A stretch of 60,034 nucleotides of DNA from Bacilli bacterium (GCA_016935815.1 JAFGQH010000057.1:1-60034), one strand, 5' to 3'; positions 20,601 to 32,305 are shown, counted from the first letter of the stretch. Translations and numbers: made by a program. The notes: a model not told the origin generated them from the letters alone.

Positions 20601-21733
20601 TACATTTTGAAACTATTCTTTATTTTAGACCAGAAACTCGTGTTCGTTTTGGGGGGATCTTCGACTTTTACAAGTCGTTCGAACAGCCGCTTCTGTTCTG
20701 AGTTCAATTTTGTTGGGGTGACTACGGTGACGATCACATGTTGATCGCCCTTGACTTTGCTTCTGACGTTTGGAGCTCCTTTTCCTTTGATTCTAAATTT
20801 AGAATCGGATTGGGTTCCACTCGGAATCTTCAATAAGACTTTTCCATAGACGGTTGGAACTTCGATTTCCGTACCCAAAGCAGCTTGAGCGAAAGTGATC
20901 GGGATATTGATGATGATATCATCACCCTGTCTGATAAACGTCTCGGATTCCTTGACTTCGAATACGATGTAAAGATCTCCGTTTGGTCCGCCGTTCGAAC
21001 CTTTGTTTCCAAATCCTTCCAGACGGATCTGTTGTCCAGTCTCAATTCCCTCTGGTACTTTGATTTCGATTTCCTTGGTTACGCGTTCCACGCCTTCGCC
21101 ATTGCAGTTGTGGCATTTCTTGGTAATCTCTTTTCCGGTTCCATGGCAAGTAGGACAGGTTCTTCTGGTCTGGGTTCTACCGAACAATGTTTGTGATTCC
21201 ACAACGATTGTTCCAGTCCCGTGACATTGAGAACAAGCCTTGATATCACTTTTCGATTCCGCACCAAGTCCGTGACAGACGTGGCATTCATCATAGACGG
21301 GAATCTTAGCTTTTTCTTTCTTACCAAAGATCGATTCTTCGAATGTGATTGACATGCGGCGTTGAATATCGGACCCCTTTCGAGGTCTGTTTCGTTCACT
21401 GGCTGCGGATCTGGATCCACCGCCAAAGAAAGCACTGAAGATATCGCCAAAATCGAAATCTCCCTGACCAAAGCCGCCAAAACCTCCGGCGCCTCCGAAT
21501 CCAGCGGTTCCATCAAAAGCTTGATGTCCGAATTGATCGTATTGTGCCCGTTTTGTTTTGTCGCTTAGAATGTCATATGCTTCTTGAACTTCTTTAAATT
21601 TTGCTTCCGCATCGGGTTCCGTGGAGACGTCGGGATGGTATTTCTTCGCCAACGTTCGATAGGATTTTTTGATTTCATCCTCACCGGCTCCTTTGGAAAC
21701 GCCTAACACTTCATAGTAATCTCTTTTTGCCAT
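20600..21733 (-). CDS. dnaJ: molecular chaperone DnaJ
   Basis: J-domain with HPD; four CxxCxGxG-type zinc repeats. Confidence 0.98.
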   Translation of the reverse strand: MAKRDYYEVLGVSKGAGEDEIKKSYRTLAKKYHPDVSTEPDAEAKFKEVQEAYDILSDKTKRAQYDQFGHQAFDGTAGFGGAGGFGGFGQGDFDFGDIFSAFFGGGSRSAASERNRPRKGSDIQRRMSITFEESIFGKKEKAKIPVYDECHVCHGLGAESKSDIKACSQCHGTGTIVVESQTLFGRTQTRRTCPTCHGTGKEITKKCHNCNGEGVERVTKEIEIKVPEGIETGQQIRLEGFGNKGSNGGPNGDLYIVFEVKESETFIRQGDDIIINIPITFAQAALGTEIEVPTVYGKVLLKIPSGTQSDSKFRIKGKGAPNVRSKVKGDQHVIVTVVTPTKLNSEQKRLFERLVKVEDPPKTNTSFWSKIKNSFKM

Positions 21734-21788
21734 AGTCGTTCACCCCTAGATAAAGTTGAATTGCAGTCGCCTGCAATTCAACCAAGTC

Positions 21789-23624
<1,836 letters not shown>

Positions 23625-23634
23625 TCATCCTTTC

Positions 23635-24300
23635 TTACTCGTTGGTTTCATTGTTTTTGGATTGATTTTCTAATTCTTCTTGCGTTGCTTCGGAGATGGT
23701 TTCCTCCGGTTTTATATTGATAATGACCATACTAGGTCTCAATATTCTGTCTTTGAACATATAGCCTTTCTTCTGAACGCGAAGGACGGTATGTTCTGGT
23801 TTTTCGGGATCGTATTCTTTGTCGACTGCTTCTTGTTTGGTCGGATCAAATACATCTCCGATTTTGGTTTCAATCAAGGAAACACCTTCGTCCTTCAAAG
23901 AGTTGAAGATCATTTCATCGATCATTTTGAATCCGTATAAGAAATTCTTCAGATTCGGATCGTTGGTTTCCATATTGAGCGCTTGATTAAAGATTTCCAA
24001 AGAGTCGATCAATTTGTTTGCCAGAGAGTATCCCGCGTATTTGCGTTCTCTCAAGAGATCATCATTGACTCGCTTCTTGTAGTTCTCCATTTCCGCTAAT
24101 TTACGGAAATATTTCTCTTTTAATTCTGTGAGTTCTTCCTGGATTTCCAGCAACAACTCGTCAGAAGTCGGTTTCTTCTTTTTCTTGGATTTCTTTTCTT
24201 TGGATTCTTTTGTTTCTTCTACGGTTTCGTCTTCGATGGTTATTTCCGGCGCCTCGATTGTTGGTTCGGCGCCAACCTTCTTATCTTTTTCTTCACCCAT
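23635..24300 (-). CDS. grpE: nucleotide exchange factor GrpE
   Basis: Coiled coil; FRKLAEMENYKKR; VLRVQKKGYMFKDRILRPSMV. Confidence 0.95.
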   Translation of the reverse strand: MGEEKDKKVGAEPTIEAPEITIEDETVEETKESKEKKSKKKKKPTSDELLLEIQEELTELKEKYFRKLAEMENYKKRVNDDLLRERKYAGYSLANKLIDSLEIFNQALNMETNDPNLKNFLYGFKMIDEMIFNSLKDEGVSLIETKIGDVFDPTKQEAVDKEYDPEKPEHTVLRVQKKGYMFKDRILRPSMVIINIKPEETISEATQEELENQSKNNETNE

Positions 24301-24306
24301 TGTGGT

Positions 24307-25341
24307 TTACTCCTCTTCTTCGTACAATTTGGCGATATGTTTCGCGATATATTTGATGAGCGGAATCACGCGACGATAATCCATTCTTGTCGGACCGACA
24401 AGGGAAATCGTGCCTTTTTCTCCATCGTGAGTATCGTAGCTCGAAGAGATCACTGTGCAATCGTTCATTGCGGTAATCTTATTCTCGCTACCGATTTTGA
24501 CGGAGATGCCATCCGCATCTTGATCGACAATCTTAAAGATTTCGTTATTTTCGATGGTCGAGATGAATTCTCTCAATTTTTGAATATCATTGAATTCCGG
24601 TTGATACAGCATGTTGCTGGAACCAGTCAGATAGTAATGTGATTGCGCGAACTTCGAGAACGCTTCGATGAAGGAATCGACGATGGTTTCGCGATACTTC
24701 AGAAGTTCCTTGATTCGGCTGTGTTGAATCTCGTAATGAAGTTTTTCGGATACTTTGGAGATTGGTGTGTCCACTAGCATCTCGTTTAAGAGATCGATTA
24801 CTTTCACAAGTTCGGATTGATCCATATCCTCGGATAATGTGATCTGTTTGGATTCCACATGTCCGAAATTGGTAATCACGATAATCAGTGCTTGATGCTG
24901 CGAGATTGGAACCAACTGAATCTTCTTGACTTTCGAATGATACGCATTCGGTCCCAAAGAGATTGCAGTGCAGTTTGTCGCTTCACTGAGCAGGTTGATT
25001 GCTTCGTGAATGATTTCGTCACGATCTAATGCGCGATCAAAGATCTGATCGAATTCGAAGTAACCATCGGTTTCTTCATCGAGATTCTTGACAATCGTTT
25101 CTATATAGTATCGATAGCCCATTTCCGAAGGTACTCGACCGGATGAAGTATGGGTTTTTTCTATGAATCCGAGATCTTCCAAGACACCCATTTCATTACG
25201 GATGGTCGCAGAGGATACGTCTAATACTTCTGCCAAAACCTTGGAACCGATAGGTTCCGCTGATTTCACGTATTCGTCAACAATCATTTTTAGAATCATT
25301 TCTTGTCTTTTCGTCACTGAAATCACTCCCTTAGCACTCAT
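24307..25341 (-). CDS. hrcA: heat-inducible transcription repressor HrcA
   Basis: RQEMILKMIVDEYVKSAEPIGSKVL; SSATIRNEMGVLEDLGFIEKTHTSSGRVPSEMGYRYY. Confidence 0.97.
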   Translation of the reverse strand: MSAKGVISVTKRQEMILKMIVDEYVKSAEPIGSKVLAEVLDVSSATIRNEMGVLEDLGFIEKTHTSSGRVPSEMGYRYYIETIVKNLDEETDGYFEFDQIFDRALDRDEIIHEAINLLSEATNCTAISLGPNAYHSKVKKIQLVPISQHQALIIVITNFGHVESKQITLSEDMDQSELVKVIDLLNEMLVDTPISKVSEKLHYEIQHSRIKELLKYRETIVDSFIEAFSKFAQSHYYLTGSSNMLYQPEFNDIQKLREFISTIENNEIFKIVDQDADGISVKIGSENKITAMNDCTVISSSYDTHDGEKGTISLVGPTRMDYRRVIPLIKYIAKHIAKLYEEEE

Positions 25342-25404
25342 AATATCTGATTGCTAAACAAATTATACTCGAAGTCATTAGCAATGTCAAGTGTTGAGTG
25401 CTAA
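25331..25404 (-). promoter_or_regulatory. hrcA operon promoter with two CIRCE elements
   Basis: CIRCE1 TTAGCACTC-N9-GATTGCTAA (25331-25357); CIRCE2 TTAGCAATG-N9-GAGTGCTAA (25378-25404); TTGACA-17-TATAAT between 25362 and 25390. Confidence 0.92.
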
Positions 25405-25431
25405 TATTTACAAAAACATCACAATTAAAAA

Positions 25432-25449
25432 AAGAGTCTTACGACTCTT
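25432..25449 (-). terminator. Rho-independent terminator after the MBL-fold gene
   Basis: AAGAGTC-ttac-GACTCTT with minus-strand T-run. Confidence 0.8.
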
Positions 25450-25450
25450 C

Positions 25451-26089
25451 TTATAAATATGGATTTTCTTTTTTGACGACCGACCATTTCCCCGAAGGTC
25501 CATGACCGGGATAAATCGTAGTCTGATGGGAAACATGATCCGTGAGATATCTTAATGATTTCAGCAAATCCGTTTGATTTCCGGAAAACAAATCGGTTCT
25601 TCCGACACTATCGGTGAATACCGTGTCACCGGTAAACAACCAATTCTGATAGCGGATGCAAATAGACCCTTTGGTATGACCGGGAGTATCGATGATTTGG
25701 AACGATTCTTGATTCCATTGAAATCCTTTGGATGAATCGGTATAAATAACCGATACGTTTGATGGCAGGCGAAAAGTCGATCCAAAGGCTTTGGCATAGT
25801 TCTTATCGTCATCCTTTAATAATAGAGAATCCGTTTGACTGACCAAAAGAGAAAACGCAAATTCTTTAGCCAATCTCTCAATTCCCCTGATATGGTCGTA
25901 ATGTCCGTGAGTTAGAATTACTTGTTCCAAATGAAGTTGATTTGCTTTGATATAGTCCAAAATCGCTTCTGCATTGAATCCGGGATCGATCACCAAAAGG
26001 TGATTTTCTTTCGATAACAGATAGGAATTGATCTGAGCGATATTGTCATGGAATACTTTGAGTTTCATCATTGGATCAGATATGCGCAT
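25451..26089 (-). CDS. MBL-fold metallo-hydrolase (glyoxalase II-like)
   Basis: LTHGHYDHIRGI; DTPGHTKGSICIRY; TIYPGHGPSG. Confidence 0.92.
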   Translation of the reverse strand: MRISDPMMKLKVFHDNIAQINSYLLSKENHLLVIDPGFNAEAILDYIKANQLHLEQVILTHGHYDHIRGIERLAKEFAFSLLVSQTDSLLLKDDDKNYAKAFGSTFRLPSNVSVIYTDSSKGFQWNQESFQIIDTPGHTKGSICIRYQNWLFTGDTVFTDSVGRTDLFSGNQTDLLKSLRYLTDHVSHQTTIYPGHGPSGKWSVVKKENPYL

Positions 26090-26994
26090 CCATAGATGCC
26101 GGCATCATTCCCAAGCGAGGCGATTTGAATGTTTGCTTGTTTGATGAAAGGATCGGTCATCTGATAGAAATACTTCTCGATCAAATCGATGAGGAATTGT
26201 CCGGCGTGGCTCACACCGCCACCGATCAAGATGATTTCGGGATCCAAAGTCAAAGAAACATTGGCAATTGCCAGCGCCAAATATTTCATTGCTTCATCAA
26301 TCGTTTTAAGTGAGATGAAATCTCCTTCTTTTGCATAGTCGATGACTTTCTTCGCACTGAAACTTTCATAACGTCGTAAAGGACTTTTTGCCTTGGAACG
26401 AATCAGATTTTCTTTTGCCAAACTGATGATTCCAGTTGCGGAAGCTACCGTTTCCAGACATCCCTTCTTCCCGCAGTTGCAAGGAAAATTGTGTCGGAAA
26501 TCGACGATGGTATGTCCGAGTTCTGCTCCCGCTCCATTGACACCTTCCATCAATTCCCCGTTTAGAACGATTCCGCCACCGATTCCGGTTCCCAGAGTAT
26601 ACATGACAACCGTACGATACCCTCTGGCTGCTCCTTTGTACATCTCACCTGCCGCAGCGACGTTGGCATCGTTACCAGCACGGATGATGATGTCTTTGTC
26701 TTGTAATAAAAGATGCAGTTCCTGGACTAAATCTCTGCGTCCCCAATTCAGGTTGACGCAGTGAACGACGACATTATCTTTCACGGGACCGGGTACACCG
26801 ATTCCGATTCCTTTGATTTCTTTTAAGTCGACTGTTTCTTTGATGGATGCGACAATCGCAGGAAGGATGTGTTCTCCCTTGTCGCTTCGATCGGTACGGA
26901 TACTCCATTTATCAAGAAGGATTCCTTCCAAATCGAATTTCCCAAATTTAACACTCGTGCCACCGACGTCGACTCCGATGATGTATTTTCTCAT
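26068..26994 (-). CDS. glcK: ROK family glucokinase
   Basis: IGVDVGGTSVKFGKFD; CNCGKKGCLETVAS zinc motif; LGTGIGGGIV. Confidence 0.9.
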   Translation of the reverse strand: MRKYIIGVDVGGTSVKFGKFDLEGILLDKWSIRTDRSDKGEHILPAIVASIKETVDLKEIKGIGIGVPGPVKDNVVVHCVNLNWGRRDLVQELHLLLQDKDIIIRAGNDANVAAAGEMYKGAARGYRTVVMYTLGTGIGGGIVLNGELMEGVNGAGAELGHTIVDFRHNFPCNCGKKGCLETVASATGIISLAKENLIRSKAKSPLRRYESFSAKKVIDYAKEGDFISLKTIDEAMKYLALAIANVSLTLDPEIILIGGGVSHAGQFLIDLIEKYFYQMTDPFIKQANIQIASLGNDAGIYGCAYLIQ

Positions 26995-27055
26995 AGATTC
27001 ACCTCAAAAACATTGTACTATGTTTTACCTACTTTTGAAAGAGGACAGAAAAAAA

Positions 27056-27072
27056 GCATCCAAAACGGATGC
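27056..27072 (-). terminator. Rho-independent terminator after rpmG
   Basis: GCATCC-aaaac-GGATGC with minus-strand T-run. Confidence 0.75.
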
Positions 27073-27085
27073 AGAAATTGCTTTC

Positions 27086-27235
27086 TTATTTCTTTTCCTT
27101 GTGTACTGTTGTCTTTTTGCAGACAGGGCAGTACTTCTTGACTTCCATACGATCTGGATGTGTCTTCTTATTTTTGCTGTGTTGATAGTTTTCGGAATTA
27201 CATTCTGTACATCTCAGCGTGAATTGCACTCTCAT
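27086..27235 (-). CDS. rpmG: 50S ribosomal protein L33
   Basis: Manual translation MRVQFTLRCTECNSENYQHSKNKKTHPDRMEVKKYCPVCKKTTVHKEKK (49 aa); missing from the ORF track because of length. Confidence 0.93.
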   Translation of the reverse strand: MRVQFTLRCTECNSENYQHSKNKKTHPDRMEVKKYCPVCKKTTVHKEKK

Positions 27236-27346
27236 AAACGACCCTCCATTCAATTACTAGTATATTCTATAATTTATTGCTTAAAAAATCAAGTCTTTTT
27301 TATTGCAAATGCTTCCCTTTGTGGCTTGGGTTTTAGCAAATAGAAA

Positions 27347-27365
27347 GCACCCGGTTGGCGGGTGC
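27347..27365 (-). terminator. Rho-independent terminator after serA
   Basis: GCACCCG-gttgg-CGGGTGC stem, minus-strand TTTCTATTT. Confidence 0.65.
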
Positions 27366-27369
27366 CGGT

Positions 27370-28527
27370 CTAAATCGTTCTAACCCTTGTGATTCCTTGC
27401 AGTGATTTTAGTTCCAAAACTAGTTTTTCCGGTACCATATCTTTGAAATCAAATGCGAATACACCATAGTCTCCTTTGAATTTGGAAACCGAAGTTTCGA
27501 CGAATTGTTCAACCTGTCGGACCAGTCTGTCGATGGATTCTGTCACATGATCTTGGTCATGCACTAAGATAACGAGGCGTTGTTTTCCTGCAATTTCACC
27601 CAGGATGACGTTTGGATAATTTACGGAGTTCTGAATATCTCCGCGTTCCATGAAATTCATCAACTGATGAGCAGCCATGATTGCACAGTTGTCTTCGGAT
27701 TCTTCCGTGGAAGCTCCTAAGTGAGGAATCGGAATGACATGGTCGAGATTGGCAACGAAATGATTCGGAAAATCGGTGACATAGGTTTTAACTTGTCCCG
27801 CATCCAAAGCCGCTTTCAAAGCTTCATCCTCGACCAACAGGTCGCGGCTATAATTTAGAAGAACGAGACCCGGTTTGACTTTTGCGAATGTGGTTTGATT
27901 GAAGAAATATTTGGTTGATTCCAACAACGGTAGATGCAGCGATATGAAATCGGATACTTTGAAGAGGTGATCAAGATCATTGGACAACTCGACTCCCGGT
28001 TTCAAAGCTTTCATAGCCGCTTCGGAGATGTATGGGTCATATCCATAGACCTTGAGTCCAAGATCGAGACATGCATTCGCCACTCTTCCACCGACGGCAC
28101 CCATACCGATCACAGAAATGGTTTTCCCTTGTATTTCTGTTCCACTAAAGGCTTTTTTTGCTTTTTCGATGGTTTTCAGGATAGCCTCATCGGCTTTGTT
28201 TTCTCTTACCCAATTGATTCCGCCGACGATGTCACGGGATGCCATCAGCATACCGGCGATGACAAGTTCTTTCACGCCATTCGCATTGGCTCCAGGAGTA
28301 TTGAAAACAACCACTCCGGCATCTGCCATCTTATCAAGGGGAATATTATTGACTCCCGCTCCCGCTCTTGCGACTGCGAGAAGGTTCTTATTGATATTGT
28401 ATTCGTGCATGTTGAAACTGCGAACCAAAATCAGATCACTCTGGTTTTGATCGTCTGAGACTTGATAGTTCTTCTTGAATTGATTCAAGCCGATCGGAGA
28501 AATATTGTTTAGGCAACCGACTTTCAT
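27370..28527 (-). CDS. serA: D-3-phosphoglycerate dehydrogenase
   Basis: ISVIGMGAVGGRVANACLDLGLKVYGYDPY; IPHLGASTEESEDNCA; C-terminal ACT-like region. Confidence 0.92.
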   Translation of the reverse strand: MKVGCLNNISPIGLNQFKKNYQVSDDQNQSDLILVRSFNMHEYNINKNLLAVARAGAGVNNIPLDKMADAGVVVFNTPGANANGVKELVIAGMLMASRDIVGGINWVRENKADEAILKTIEKAKKAFSGTEIQGKTISVIGMGAVGGRVANACLDLGLKVYGYDPYISEAAMKALKPGVELSNDLDHLFKVSDFISLHLPLLESTKYFFNQTTFAKVKPGLVLLNYSRDLLVEDEALKAALDAGQVKTYVTDFPNHFVANLDHVIPIPHLGASTEESEDNCAIMAAHQLMNFMERGDIQNSVNYPNVILGEIAGKQRLVILVHDQDHVTESIDRLVRQVEQFVETSVSKFKGDYGVFAFDFKDMVPEKLVLELKSLQGITRVRTI

Positions 28528-29609
28528 GATTGATGCTCCGCTTCGAATTCTTTCATGTATTCAACCAAAGCCAAAACTCCTTCATAAGGCATTGCGTTGT
28601 AAATAGAGGCTCTCATTCCACCAACGGAACGATGACCCTTCAGATTGACAAAACCACGAGTTTTCGCTCCGGCAATGAACAATTTGTCCAATTCTTCGCT
28701 ATCTGTCTTGAAGGTCACGTTCATCAAAGAACGGTCGACTTTGCGAACGGTACCATGGAACATTTGTGATGCATCGAGTGCATCGTAAAGCAGGTTCGCT
28801 TTCTTAAGGTTCTTCTGATACATCGCGATGACTCCACCTGTGTGTAAGAGATGTTTGAAGACCAACCCACAAATATAGATACCATAGGTTGGTGGTGTAT
28901 TATACATCGACCCTTTGTCCGTGTGTAATTTGTATTGCAACATTAAAGGAGTATGTTCCAAATAATCTTTTGTGATCAAGTCTTCTCGTATGATTACGAT
29001 GGTCGTTCCAGCTGGGCCAATGTTTTTTTGTGCTCCCGCAAAAATCAAACCGAATTTGGATACATCGATTGGTTCCGATAATATGTTGGAAGACATGTCG
29101 GAAACCAAAACTTTTCCTTTTGTATCCGGGATTGATGTGAATCTGGTTCCATAGATCGTATTGTTTTGAACCATGTGAACATAATCGGAATCTTCTGAAA
29201 ACTTCAGATTGTTCAAATCGGGAATATAGGTGAAAGCTTGATCTTCACTGGACGCGATGATTCTTGCTTCTCCATAACGGGATGCTTCCGCAATCGCTTT
29301 TTCGGTCCATGCTCCAGTGTGAATGAAGTCCACGACTTTGTTCTTGAATAGATTCAATGGAACCATGGAGAACTGCAAAGTCGCTCCCCCTTGAAGAAAC
29401 AGGACTTTGTAATTGTCGGGAATTTCCAGTAGGGTTCTAAGGTCGGCTTCTGCATCATTGATGATTTGTTCGAAGTCTTTGGAACGATGGCTCATTTCCA
29501 TTACAGACATTCCGCTGTCCTTATAGGAGAGCATTTCATCTGCTGCTTGTCGTAAAACTTCTTCTGGTAATACTGCCGGTCCGGCAGAAAAATTGAATAC
29601 TCTTTTCAT
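28524..29609 (-). CDS. serC: 3-phosphoserine/phosphohydroxythreonine transaminase
   Basis: VFNFSAGPAVLPEEVLRQA; MSHRSKDF; GAQKNIGPAG PLP lysine. Confidence 0.96.
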   Translation of the reverse strand: MKRVFNFSAGPAVLPEEVLRQAADEMLSYKDSGMSVMEMSHRSKDFEQIINDAEADLRTLLEIPDNYKVLFLQGGATLQFSMVPLNLFKNKVVDFIHTGAWTEKAIAEASRYGEARIIASSEDQAFTYIPDLNNLKFSEDSDYVHMVQNNTIYGTRFTSIPDTKGKVLVSDMSSNILSEPIDVSKFGLIFAGAQKNIGPAGTTIVIIREDLITKDYLEHTPLMLQYKLHTDKGSMYNTPPTYGIYICGLVFKHLLHTGGVIAMYQKNLKKANLLYDALDASQMFHGTVRKVDRSLMNVTFKTDSEELDKLFIAGAKTRGFVNLKGHRSVGGMRASIYNAMPYEGVLALVEYMKEFEAEHQS

Positions 29610-29621
29610 GTTTGTACTCCT

Positions 29622-30812
29622 TTATAAAATTCGTTTTCCTTCCAAGTAATACCGTTTCTCCTCGGCTTCTCCAAGCGAGAATGATTTTCGTGGTAAAACG
29701 CCATATTCTCGGATATACGGTAATAATAAATCACGTTGTAATGGTGGCATTGAGATGGCAATTGATCCCTTTGTTTTTTCAACAAGAGAACGAAGGTTCT
29801 TGATGCCGTGAATGAAATCGATCGAAGCTTCAGAATGAGTCTCTAGATAGTCATCCAAGAACTGTTGAATCTGTTTGATGGTTGTGAATGGATTGTCAGG
29901 GACATTTAATTTGATTTCTACATTTCCTCGGAATATGGAAAGTTGAGAATCTCCTGACAAGGTCTCTTTGAGTCCTTGAATCAAATCATCATCCACATCA
30001 AATAGGATACGATGAATCGGTTCAAAGGTCAAGCCTTCATCATAGAGACTGATGAGTTCAACCAAAGCATATCTTGCAGGATGCGTAAGTCTTTCTTCTT
30101 CTTGTAGATTGTTTTTCAAATTATCCCAACAGACTTTGGCTGCGGCCAAAGAGTGGTTCCCATCACCAACAATCAAAGAGATATCGTCATGCAAGGATTC
30201 CAAACGATCAATGATCGGTTGTGTTTCGGGAATCAAATAGCCTCTTACATGACCACCATTCATATTTAAATTGAAATCATACAACAATTCATATTGTTTG
30301 CGTTTTTGGTATAATTCTTCGATAATTTTGTCTGTTTTGTCATCAACCAAAGTCAGAACATGAGGCAGTTCAATCGGTGCTTTCTGACGGATGTGAACTC
30401 TCGGTGGAATACGTTCTGGCACTGTTTTCTCAGTTGCTCTGATTCTCCCATTCTTATGCGGTTCGAATTCGTACTCCTCCAGATCAATGGCTATAATCAA
30501 ACCTAAACGCCTTTTGACAAAAGGCGTTTTACGATCGATTAATATGAATCCCTTGTGTTCTTCGAAGATGTGATTTCGCAAATATCGGTCCATCGTCTCA
30601 TTCACTTTAACGATTTGATATTCCATGTCTTCTTCCAAAAAAGCTTCGGGAAGAATCAAATGATATGTCGAAGGAACATTATCGACCAGGGATTTTAATT
30701 GTTCCCAATATTCTGGCTCGGATGTGAATTGATCACAGGCGATGACCGACCATGTTTCCTTGTTGATGGAAGGACGTGGTAGTAAGATGGTCGGGGTTGT
30801 TACGATTGACAT
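29622..30812 (-). CDS. DUF1015 family protein
   Basis: IVGDGNHSLAAAKVCW and RPSINKETWSVIACDQFTSEPEYW, characteristic of DUF1015; adjacent to serCA. Confidence 0.85.
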   Translation of the reverse strand: MSIVTTPTILLPRPSINKETWSVIACDQFTSEPEYWEQLKSLVDNVPSTYHLILPEAFLEEDMEYQIVKVNETMDRYLRNHIFEEHKGFILIDRKTPFVKRRLGLIIAIDLEEYEFEPHKNGRIRATEKTVPERIPPRVHIRQKAPIELPHVLTLVDDKTDKIIEELYQKRKQYELLYDFNLNMNGGHVRGYLIPETQPIIDRLESLHDDISLIVGDGNHSLAAAKVCWDNLKNNLQEEERLTHPARYALVELISLYDEGLTFEPIHRILFDVDDDLIQGLKETLSGDSQLSIFRGNVEIKLNVPDNPFTTIKQIQQFLDDYLETHSEASIDFIHGIKNLRSLVEKTKGSIAISMPPLQRDLLLPYIREYGVLPRKSFSLGEAEEKRYYLEGKRIL

Positions 30813-32158
30813 TAAAGAATTCCTTGATCCAACATCGCTTGATATACTCTCATGAAGCCTGCGATGTTGGCTCCAACAACTAGATTTCTATGGTCAGTGT
30901 ATTTTCTGGCTTCTGTATATGCTTTTTTGAAGATGTCAGCCATGATGACTTCCAACTTTTGATCGACTTCCGCATATGTCCAAGGATAATGCATTGCATT
31001 TTGGCTCATTTCCAAACCGGATACTGCAACACCTCCGGCATTTGCGGCTTTTCCAGGCGCAAATAGGATGTCAGCGTGTTGCAAGTATTTGGTAGCTTCC
31101 AAAGTTGTAGGCATATTTGCGCCTTCAGCAACTAGGAAACAGCCATTTTCAACCAATGCTTTCGCACCTTCAAGTGGCAATTCATTTTGAGTTGCGCATG
31201 GAAGTGCGATGTCACATGGAACGGTCCAAATATTAGTAGGATTGGAATCATAGACTGCAGAAGGTCTATATTCCAGATATCGTTGAGAGAATTCAGGAAC
31301 TTGTGCTGTCAACATCTTGACAATATTAAGGTCAAGACCGTTTTCATCAAAGACATAACCGTTGATATCAGACAGGGCGATGACTTTTGCTCCGAGTTCT
31401 TGCGCTTTCAATGCAGCAAACATTCCAACTTTTCCGCATCCGGAGATAATCACTTTCTTACCTTCGAATGTGTCATTGCGATATACTTTCAACATTTCCG
31501 ATACGAAATAACAGAGTCCGTATCCTGTTGCTTCTTTTCTCACCAAAGAACCACCATAAGTCAAACCTTTTCCGGTCAAAACTCCTGTGTTCTCATTTCT
31601 GATTTTTCGATACATTCCATACATGTATCCGATTTCCCGGAAACCGACTCCGATATCACCGGCTGGGATATCTGTGTCAGGGCCGATATGACGGTAGAGT
31701 TCTTGCATGAAGTTCTGAGAAAATCTCATGATTTCATCATCGCTTTTTCCTCTAGGGTCAAAGTCGGATCCACCTTTACCACCGCCCATAGGCAGTCCGG
31801 TCAATGCGTTTTTGAAGGTTTGTTCAAATCCCAAGAACTTCAAAATGGATTCGTTGACAGATGGATGGAAACGCAATCCGCCTTTGTAAGGACCGATTGC
31901 CGAATTGAATTGAACGCGATAACCTCTGTTGACACGTACGATTCCTTTGTCGTCAACCCAGGTCACACGGAATTTAACGATCCGTTCCGGTTCGATGATG
32001 CGTTCCATGATGGAATACTTCTCAATCTTAGGATCGTTGCAAACGATGAAATCCATCGCTTCGAAAAATTCTTCCACAGCCTGCAAATATTCTGGTTGTG
32101 AGGAGTTTCTTTCTTGTGTTCTTTTGAACAAGTCGTTCAGGTATTCGCTATTAAACAA
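30812..32158 (-). CDS. gdhA: NADP-specific glutamate dehydrogenase
   Basis: GPYKGGLRFHPSVN; LPMGGGKGGSDFDP; TTG start with GAGAGAGGCGAG RBS. Confidence 0.96.
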   Translation of the reverse strand: MFNSEYLNDLFKRTQERNSSQPEYLQAVEEFFEAMDFIVCNDPKIEKYSIMERIIEPERIVKFRVTWVDDKGIVRVNRGYRVQFNSAIGPYKGGLRFHPSVNESILKFLGFEQTFKNALTGLPMGGGKGGSDFDPRGKSDDEIMRFSQNFMQELYRHIGPDTDIPAGDIGVGFREIGYMYGMYRKIRNENTGVLTGKGLTYGGSLVRKEATGYGLCYFVSEMLKVYRNDTFEGKKVIISGCGKVGMFAALKAQELGAKVIALSDINGYVFDENGLDLNIVKMLTAQVPEFSQRYLEYRPSAVYDSNPTNIWTVPCDIALPCATQNELPLEGAKALVENGCFLVAEGANMPTTLEATKYLQHADILFAPGKAANAGGVAVSGLEMSQNAMHYPWTYAEVDQKLEVIMADIFKKAYTEARKYTDHRNLVVGANIAGFMRVYQAMLDQGIL

Positions 32159-32227
32159 TTTGCTCGCCTCTCTCTTTTTTTATAGTTACGATTGCTTCAC
32201 AATCGCTTGTTTTTTTTCGTAAAAAAA

Positions 32228-32248
32228 GCATAATCAAAAAGGTTTATG
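32228..32248 (-). terminator. Possible attenuator/terminator in the gdhA 5' leader
   Basis: GCATAA ... TTATGC stem followed on minus by TTTTTTT, about 50 nt after the predicted start site and 70 nt before gdhA. Confidence 0.5.
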
Positions 32249-32305
32249 CCGTTTTTTCAAGATTCTGTTTTTCCTCTGTTATGACTTATCTTTTCCACAT
32301 TATAA

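Noticed and set aside
31187-32101. 304 aa plus-strand ORF opposite gdhA
   Set aside because: Shadow ORF antisense to a clearly conserved gene; no RBS or recognisable domain
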